Shown: one piece after another, positions 56,690 through 64,000 of the stretch
Layout: each line of letters opens with the position of its first letter
How positions within the stretch are numbered: the first letter of the stretch is position 1
Assembly: GCA_947172415.1 (NCBI GenBank)
Contig: OX359192.1
Span: forward strand, 2,482,501 to 2,546,500
Source of the DNA: Chondrosia reniformis
Lineage: Eukaryota > Porifera > Demospongiae > Chondrillida > Chondrillidae
Length of the DNA: 64,000 nucleotides
Reading direction: 5' to 3'
Translations under genes and position numbers: made by a program
The notes under the pieces: model-generated
Databases searched by the model: none
Seen by the model: the letters and a program-made list of their open reading frames with translations, nothing else
Told to the model about the DNA's origin: nothing

Positions 56690-59217
56690 AACGTCATGTA
56701 CATTGGGAGAGCCAGAAGCAATCTCCTATTAATGGTTCATAGGCTATGTGTTTGCATTTATATGTAATATATAGTTAGAGCCCAGGGCATGAATTCTATC
56801 TGAAAATATTATGACACTGAAGCATAGCCGAACCTGAGCAATTATATATACTTCACAAAAGTCCATGGCGATGGGTTTTAACTGGCTTGTACCCTATTGT
56901 TATGGCCATAAATCCTCTTTAGGACTGTAATTTGCTTTAAGTACATAGTCACTTCAGTCAAGTCTTAAAAATTGTATATTTGTATACTGATACCTCATAA
57001 TAATTTAAATGTATACACATTTTCATAGAAGTACAGTGGAACCTCCGAATAACAGACACGCTCGGACCCAACATCTTATCTTTTATTAAGAGGTTGTCCT
57101 CTTCTCGGAGGTCGGCCCATAATCACGTGCACCATCTAAACAACTAATTGTGTAATAGCAACTAGCTACCAGTTATAGTAACCTAACACTATATTAGGGC
57201 TCATGATCATGAAATTATATCCAAGAGATACAATAAATATACACCAACAAGTTATAGGAAGCTACAAACACTAACATTTGATTAACTTAACTAATTCATG
57301 CAAGTCTTCTTTGTTATTCGTTATTCAGTGAATAATATCAGTTAGCTACTCCATAAATCGAATGAATTACTGATTCGTTCGGTTTATCGAGTGCACACCT
57401 TTTGAAATTCAGAGGTTACGGTTTAAGTATGTATATATACGTTTAAAATCCGGACCATACGAAATCGATCCTCAGAAGCAAGACTTCCTATTAGATGGTT
57501 AGGTTGGGTTTAGGACACCACATGGATTAATCATTCGCTTAGACCAAACAGGTTCAAGGCCGAATGTTACATTTTCAACACAATTCTGAAACATCTTGGA
57601 AAATAACTCACTTTGCGTCCTCTTAATTTATACCTCTCTGCAGTAACAGCTTGGTGACGTTACGTGTGGGGAAAAACAAAAAGATAGCGGTCTGGCTACG
57701 CTAGTCTTAATCCTTTCAATCAATTCATCTAAACTTTGGGTTTCAATGAGCTATGACTATTTTGCTATTCCAATACTGCATTGTATAAATTTTTTCTTGT
57801 CACATGACTTTGTGAAAGTGAATCCCGTGATCTTCCAATCAAGATGCCTGTTCACCAGGAATTTCCCTAATCATATCTTTGTGTGCAGTTTTAAGTTTGT
57901 GGCAGAGAGGTATAGGAAAGTAGATGTTAATTTCTGTATATAATTACTTACGCATGAATTCTGTCTTTCAAGTTCCTTTAGATGCAAGTCATGTAGACCT
58001 GTTTGATTGATAAGCAATTTCAATAGCTATAGTGTACACAATGTATTACCATGATAACTCTTTGATTCTGACTTATGTATTCTTACCTTTAAGTGAGAAA
58101 GTATATATATACGTAGACAGTTCTATATTGTATACGTAGCTAATAAAAAGATAGTATATTTTAGTGTTACTATAGGCAGTGATAAGATATACATAATATA
58201 ATTCTAGTTAAATTCATTGGTTCATTCCACTATTTGTTACTAGGTAATGCATCTGACTGAACTTCCTAAAAATGTGTGTTATGGAGAGACATATATATAA
58301 GATAAACTGTTCACATCCTCCTCTGGGAGGGAACAGTGGATACCTGGTTGGTGTGTTCTGGAAGAGGAATGATATGGACTAAACACCTAATGGAACATAA
58401 ATTCTAATGTGAGAGGTCTTCAGATCAATGTCATAAAAGGAGTGTATATGAACCTACAATTGCTTAATTGTGAGAATTGACACTTTTGATAGAGAAAACA
58501 GTAACAGTGTTTCAGCATTGTCGGTGAGTTTACTCTATATCTCTATATAATCTTATACAGTATATGCAACATTTATAAATGCTATTCCATGTTATATTGA
58601 TTGTGTATATTTTTATGTCTTACTATTACTATGTATGTGTGGATAGTATACGCAATGGGTTCAAATATATAATAATACAGGTGAACTAGCCATTCCTGCT
58701 CAAATAGAATTGTAATTTCAATTATTCTAACTTGGGATCAAAATCCCTCAGTGTGTTTTGAAGACTACACCTTCTCCTTCACCCTCTTATGGTGTACTGT
58801 TGAGAATGGAGTATACCTGATGTATCAACATGTAACTCAACTACTACATCCACTATTGACATTACACTATCTAACCTGGTTCCTAACACTACATGTCAAG
58901 TTAACATTAGAGTACAGAGTGTGGAAAATAGAACTCTCAGATGTGATAAAGTGGAGATGGAAGTTACTACACTTGGCAAGTTCTGCTACTGATAATGTAT
59001 CATTTGTAAAAAATGTCTTTTCAATGTATACATCACATTTTACAGAAGTATTTTTATCCAAAACGGCGCTTTATACGGAAGTGGACCAATATTCCAAGCC
59101 CGGACCAATATTATCAGGAAAACAGTATCCTGGTGGACCATATTTTTGGTTCCCCAGACCTTTTTTCGGCGGGCCAAAATTTCCATGACAGGACATTATA
59201 CGGTAACCAGTTAGAAA
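56690..59217. other. Unit C spacer, 3' part
   Basis: Near copy of the unit A and B spacers. Contains the pogo-like terminus at about 57,037 and the foldback at about 57,355. A deletion removed about 35 bases around 57,640 relative to A and B. No gene called. Confidence 0.6.
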
Positions 59218-60217
59218 ATGGATGACGACGGTACTACAAGTGCAACCGAAGTGACTTTATATACAAAAGATGTAAAAGCAATAATTATTGGAGTAGGTTT
59301 TTGGCATAGATATTATGGTTTATGAGAATTAATTTAACTGCCATAAATTTATTATCAACATATAGGACAGTGGTGTTGGTAAGACAAGCATTTCTCGATA
59401 TTTAGCATTTAAAGAGAAAGACAGTGGAGAGAAGATGACAACTGTTGGGTAAGCTCACATTCACTGGGGCATTACATGGCCTAAGTTTCCGTATACGTAA
59501 TTGTGTCTAGTCTTTAGTATTCTCTCTTAATTCCTATATTTAGTGTTGCTGTTGTCAAAATTGATGTTCCTATTAATGAAGTGTTGTGGAAATTCTATCT
59601 GTGGGATACTGCTGGGACTGAACAGGTAGCTACTTATTTATTAATAATATTACAGCTCTATTTTATGTACATATAGTATCGAGGGGTTGCTAGAAATTAT
59701 TTTCGAAAAGCTGGAGTTGCGTTTGTTGTGTGCCAAATATCAAATTTAGTAAGTCTTGGGGACATTATAAAATTTAGCTAACCTCTAAGTTTAGTCCTGC
59801 ATGAGAAACAGTTAATACTTTACTTGTTATTCACAGGAAAGCTTCAAGCATATAGTCACTGGATACAGGTCAATTTATGGAAAGGAAATTATAAGTTGGA
59901 TTGACGAGTTATTATATAATGACGAAGCGACTGATCTTAAAGTTTTGGTTATTCTTGGAAATAAAGCTGATTTAGAAGAGAAAAGAGAAGTGTGGGCTTA
60001 TGCAGTATATTACGTCTTGCTTGTGTACTGCATGGATCATTTTTCATCTGTACTATATATATATTAAATATTAGGTTCTATCTGAAAAGGGAAAATCACT
60101 GTGTGATATGTTGAAAACTGACCCCAAATTTAAGGAATATACCTGTCAAATTATTTTCAAGAAGTCAGTGCCAGAACTGGTTATAATCTTGATAATCTAA
60201 TGGAGGAAATTTTTTAA
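59218..60217 (+). pseudogene. Rab-like small GTPase, unit C (frameshift in exon 6)
   Basis: Exons 59218..59292, 59366..59448, 59544..59625, 59677..59748, 59837..59989, 60075..60217. Exon 4 is intact (YRGVARNYFRKAGVAF), unlike unit B, but exon 6 has lost one A (TTCAAGAAG versus TTCAAAGAAG). This destroys the SARTG G5 motif and stops at 60,198-60,200. The conserved YDISNL has become CQISNL. The two copies are therefore broken at different places. Confidence 0.75.
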
Positions 60218-60279
60218 TATATTTATTAATATATATAAAAGGACAAGTGTTGCACTAAAATGTAACTTTTTGCCTATAG

Positions 60280-60618
60280 ATTCAACTAAGCTTGTTCTTA
60301 GTCAAGATATCCAGTCTTGCATGTGACAGACAAGTCCAACTCATTTGTCACCATCATGATATAACTGATCCAACATCAATTGGACCCATCTTCAGTCAGA
60401 CCAATCCTGTAGTATGGATGAAGAATTCGAACAGAGAGAGGATTGATCTACGTACCTGACATATACCATATGGTTGTATCCCAGAGTAATGTTGTGACTG
60501 TAACAACAAGAAAGAGTGTCTTCCTCAATGGAAAGACTAACTACTCTTGTGCTGTTGTGTATGCTGATGGTAGTATGGAAGAGAGTTAACCAGTGACTGT
60601 GAGAGCTAGGGGTGAGTT
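60280..60618 (+). pseudogene. Stray Ig-domain exon on the plus strand, unit C
   Basis: Same exon as 47,664-48,004, with lesions: four extra bases in GATCTACGTACCTGAC, a deletion in SQSN..VTV and an in-frame TAA in EES-stop-PVTV. Confidence 0.7.
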
Positions 60619-60831
60619 TTTCATGTGAAAATATATACATACATTGTATGTACGTATATATGCTAAGACAGTTAATTGCATTGAGCCATGAAAAGGTTAT
60701 ATATGATGAATGGCATAATACGTTCCAGTGAATATTTGCTTATCATCATAGCCTTTGCATGTCATTATAATGTATAATCTTTTGTGAAGGTTGATTTGAC
60801 TGATTGATTGATTGATTAATCTTTTGTGAAG

Positions 60832-61885
60832 GTACCTTCGTCAATTCCAAGATGAGACTCTTCGCCTGTCAACTCAGGCATCATTTAGTGAGGAGGACTG
60901 TATTGTCGGTGGCTATAGGATACCAGCAATGGTGTGTGGTCATACACAATTGGATTAGTATATATATTACAGTAATGTTCTATATATAATCAAACTGTGT
61001 TTATAAACCTTATTATACTAATACACTATCAACAGACCTGCCCTTTAGGGCTTTAAATGTAAATATTCCTTTTGTTATGAAAATAAGGTTCTGTTAATTG
61101 TAAATAACTATTGTGTAAAGCTGCTTAATATATGAGGTCTGACATCCTTTAAACTGTTCTCCTTTAGTAGTATAGGATTTAATGTTATAATATAAACTGA
61201 ACCAGTAAATACGTAGTTTTTGATAAAAAGCTGCCTATACCTTTTAAGGTGATAACTAATATATATTGCTGCAGGAGCCATCTCTTGCTCCCACATTGCC
61301 TGGATTAGTATATATATAGCCCTTCTTGACATGTAGCTTGTTTTATCTCAAAATAAATGCTCTGTCGACCTGATTTTATTGTATCTTGTGTATACGTATG
61401 TGAATAGACTCCAATAATCCATGCAATTGGACTAGTCAGTGAAGATCCAACCCTTTGGACCCAACCAGAAAAGTGTGTAGATTGCAATTGAATAATGTTT
61501 TTGTGGATAGAGATACATTGCATAACACTAAAATTAAGCTAGTGTTGCTCATGCAATGTGATTAGTATGTAGTATTTTCTCATTAAAATAGATTCTATCA
61601 AACTTCACTTACTGTATCTACATTTCTGTATTGCAGATTTGATCCCTCACGTTTTGATGCTGAGAACAAATCTACATATTCTTTTGTACCTTTTGGATTT
61701 GCTGGCCAAAGGAAGTGCCCTGGATACCTGTTTAGTTATGTTAAAGTGGCTACTTTCTTGTAACTATTCTTAGGAAGTACAAGGTCACACGTGTGTCACA
61801 TGACCCTGTGGAAAAAGTTTATGGTTTGGTCACATCCCCAAAGGAAGACATCTTGGTTAACTTTGAGCCACGTGCTACTAATTAA
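60832..61885 (+). pseudogene. CYP20 exons 9-11, unit C
   Basis: Exons 60832..60931, 61408..61472, 61637..61885. DETLRLS is kept here, but exon 9 lost 12 bases (PFSA region). Exon 11 lost one T (GCTACTTTCTTGTAAC), giving an immediate stop after the haem loop. Exons 1-8 are absent. Confidence 0.85.
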
Positions 61886-62508
61886 AATCTTTATTTTCCC
61901 CTTTTGTGTGACTGTGTGTTTGAGTGTGTGTGTTCCTGTAGGGTGTGTTTAAGCCTATTTATACACAATCATTATATAGCCATAATTATTTGTTGCTTGA
62001 TAAAGCGTTTAAACATAAGAAGCAGGATGCTTGTACAGTAGATGATAAAGATCATAATGGTTAGTCTAACTCCACAAGCTCACATAAACCTACAGAATGA
62101 TTGATCCTTTGTATCCTATATAAGCTCATTTCTAAGTGCCCCTGCTATGCATCCTTATAATTAGTATGGTTAGTATACATACTACCTTTATGAATAACAT
62201 AAGCAATGATCTGTGTCTTTTATATGCAGTTATAGGTCTTGCTTTCCAAACAAACAAAGCAGAATATTAGATAGATTTGGAAAATGTATTCAGAATCCAC
62301 ATAGCAGTGTTTACTGCTTTTTTGTTCTTTGACCTCTTCTTTAAGTCTTCTTACTTCATTGAGGAGTATGATAAATTTTACTATTAAAGTTGGTCCACTG
62401 TCTATACGTATGTATAAGCATCAGTATTTTAGCTATATACTAAATTATACAACCTTAGAAATATATATATGCCTACCTCTGTTTTGGTGTGACTGACAAT
62501 GTATATAC
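61886..62508 (-). pseudogene. CYP20 downstream spacer and FReD coiled-coil scrap, unit C
   Basis: 61,886-62,230 repeats the spacer. 62,300-62,405 repeats the second coiled-coil exon of the fibrinogen gene (TTAAGTCTTCTTACTTCATT). The FReD itself is gone. Confidence 0.55.
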
Positions 62509-63415
62509 AAGTAAATAAAAAAGATTTACAAAAATGATGTTAGAAGTAGGAATGGCAGTGTTCACTAAGACATCTCCAAAAAGTATCGAAAGAAGACAGT
62601 GATTATATGATAAGGCTAATCATATAGAAGTTGCATGTATACTGAAATTTAAGTAACTTAACCATACACTTCTGTGTTTGGGCACACCAAGCTGAAGTAG
62701 GAATGGTGCGCCCAAACAAAGAAGTGTATGGTTAAGTTACTTAAATTTCAGTATATATACAACTTCTATATATATGATTAGCCTTATCATATAATCACTG
62801 TCTTGTTTCGATACTTTTTGCAGATGTCTTAGTGAACACTGCCATTCCAACTTCTAACATCATTTTTTTTATTTACTTGTATTCCCCCTTTTTTCTTCTT
62901 AATATTACTTGCTTTAAATTGATTTGAAATTTTTCTTGGCGAAAATCTCGAAATAACGTCTTAGACAAGAGAAATATACCGAAAACCATGATCTCTTATA
63001 TAAAAATGGCGGCCGAGAAGACCACAATTTTCGCTTTTCATAAATAACCTGTTTCCTGTAGAGCGCATTCAGATTTAGGGCTGTCTGTTCCCTAGTTCGG
63101 AAACATTTATAACGATTTATAACTTGTACCTGCCCGCATAAGTTCGCATATTAGCGCTAGTCCATTTGACAAAAGAAGAAGAAAAAATGAATTTCGGGAA
63201 TGGGTCTCTTCCTGGTTAACCGCTTTTTGAACACTGTAGAGCGTCGAAAGACGTTTTGGCATTTAGAAAAGAGTGCATGAATGGCTGCAAATAACCGAAT
63301 ATAACCAAAAATCGCTTGGTTGACGATTTATGAGGTGTTAATTGGTAATACATTAGATAGGGCGGCCATCTTTTTTTCGGCCAATCCTACTTAGAGAGTA
63401 CTACCGTACTCTCTG
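62509..63415 (-). mobile_element. Hairpin-ended element, copy 3 (reverse orientation)
   Basis: Hairpin at 62,509-62,878; opposite terminus AGAGAGTACTACCGTACTCTCTG ends at 63,415. It is the reverse of copies 1 and 2. The sequence after it, TGTAAATTGAGTTAATCATT, matches 40,307 onward. Confidence 0.8.
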
Positions 63416-63589
63416 ATATGTACGTATGTGTAAATTGAGTTAATCATTTTGAGATAGCAGTATTATTAAGGCATTGCTTAAGAATCTAAATACAAAGATA
63501 TATACGGTCTAACCTACGTAATTACGTATATAATGAAAAATCTAAGATACCATTTTCCTACATGCTATAGGCCTATTCTGTAAAAGAGC

Positions 63590-63765
63590 CTATAAGGGAA
63601 CTAAACCTGAAGAGAGCTTTTGGATGAGGATACAGGAGTCTTTTCTTTCTTCTTTAATCTTCTTCTCCACTGGGTCAGACAGCTGTTTCTGGGAATTACA
63701 CCCTTCATCAGTGATCAGGGGAGTCTTTGTCTTTTCTTTATCTTGATCTTCTGTAAATTCTGCAA
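63590..63765 (-). CDS. Unidentified lysine-rich exon
   Basis: Minus strand, after TTTGCAG|: EFTEDQDKEKTKTPLITDEG, then CNSQKQLSDPVEKKIKEERK, stop near 63,593. A shorter relative is on the plus strand at about 36,268-36,330 (VTDKVWNSQKQLSDTVKKE). Family not recognised; it may belong to a gene beyond the window. Confidence 0.35.
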
Positions 63766-63779
63766 ATAATGTACATTTT

Positions 63780-64000
63780 GTATTCCATTAAATATTTAAC
63801 ACATATATATACGTACATGCTAGGAGCTTCGTTATTGTGTAGTATCTTCTAGTAGTTGTTAATTCCATAAACTATTTTCCCCATCTGCATACTGGTGATA
63901 GTGTTTGCTAATGTTGTGAAGGAAACACTGCAAGTTCGCAGTGTTGCTTAGAGTAATACAGAAAAACAAAGCTCCTAATATAACTGACTATAAGAGCTGA
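63780..64000 (-). pseudogene. FReD 5' relic at the start of the next array unit
   Basis: 63,890-64,000 repeats the signal-anchor region (TTAGGAGCTTTGTTTTTCTG on the minus strand), without a clear downstream exon. The unit continues past the window. Confidence 0.45.

Larger units (their letters stand above)
51171..63420. repeat. Segmental duplication array, unit C
   Basis: Same order as unit B, with a LINE inserted in the spacer (55,273-56,689) and a hairpin element in opposite orientation at the end. The last 580 bases of the window (63,421-64,000) begin a further unit. Confidence 0.85.

Overview
The window looks like AT-rich nuclear DNA from an early-branching animal. Genes are split into small exons with GT-AG introns of roughly 50 to several hundred bases, intergenic gaps are short, and animal families occur (CRTC, NR2C2AP, SNX22/24, DDX49, CYP20, CENP-A, Ig/FN3 receptors, fibrinogen-related domains, SH2). 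A demosponge such as Amphimedon is my best guess. That is an inference from gene content and style, not a match I could run. Exon models below were built by hand from reading frame, phase and splice sites.

Region 1 (1-6,609) holds the first two exons of a probable CRTC/TORC coactivator on the minus strand. Its 5.7-kb intron contains a 66-bp tandem repeat, a 1.15-kb minisatellite and a tRNA-derived SINE. Region 2 (6,846-14,079) is compact: NR2C2AP (+), SNX22/24-like PX protein (-) and DDX49 helicase (+), with two short head-to-head promoter gaps. NR2C2AP carries a convincing AT-AC minor-spliceosome intron.

Region 3 (14,403-25,585) has two tandem, intact CYP20-type P450 genes of identical exon structure (489 codons each). 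Intron 3 of the first copy collected a reverse-transcriptase relic, a hammerhead-like ribozyme motif and a pogo-like MITE.

Region 4 (about 24.3-34.7 kb and 40.3-64.0 kb) is a segmental duplication array. The repeating order is: fibrinogen-related pseudogene (-), Ig-FN3-Ig-FN3 transmembrane receptor (-), conserved spacer, Rab-like GTPase (+), stray Ig exon (+), CYP20 exons 9-11 (+). The three receptor genes are all open and end in a nearly identical tyrosine tail (an NPxY and an ITAM-like YxxI-x10-YxxL). The Rab, CYP20 and fibrinogen parts are decaying. The diversified but intact receptors are the most interesting system here; they have the look of an immune or self-recognition receptor family.

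Region 5 (34,684-about 40,300) is a unique island between two array units. It contains the tail of a myosin fused to an SH2 domain, a CENP-A (cenH3) gene, the C-terminal end of a PAM/PAL-like membrane protein and two Ig-like exons. The genes at both edges of the island are cut off at the duplication boundary. Three copies of a 0.9-1.1 kb element ending in a 370-bp perfect-type hairpin, and a 5'-truncated LINE in one array unit, help order the events.
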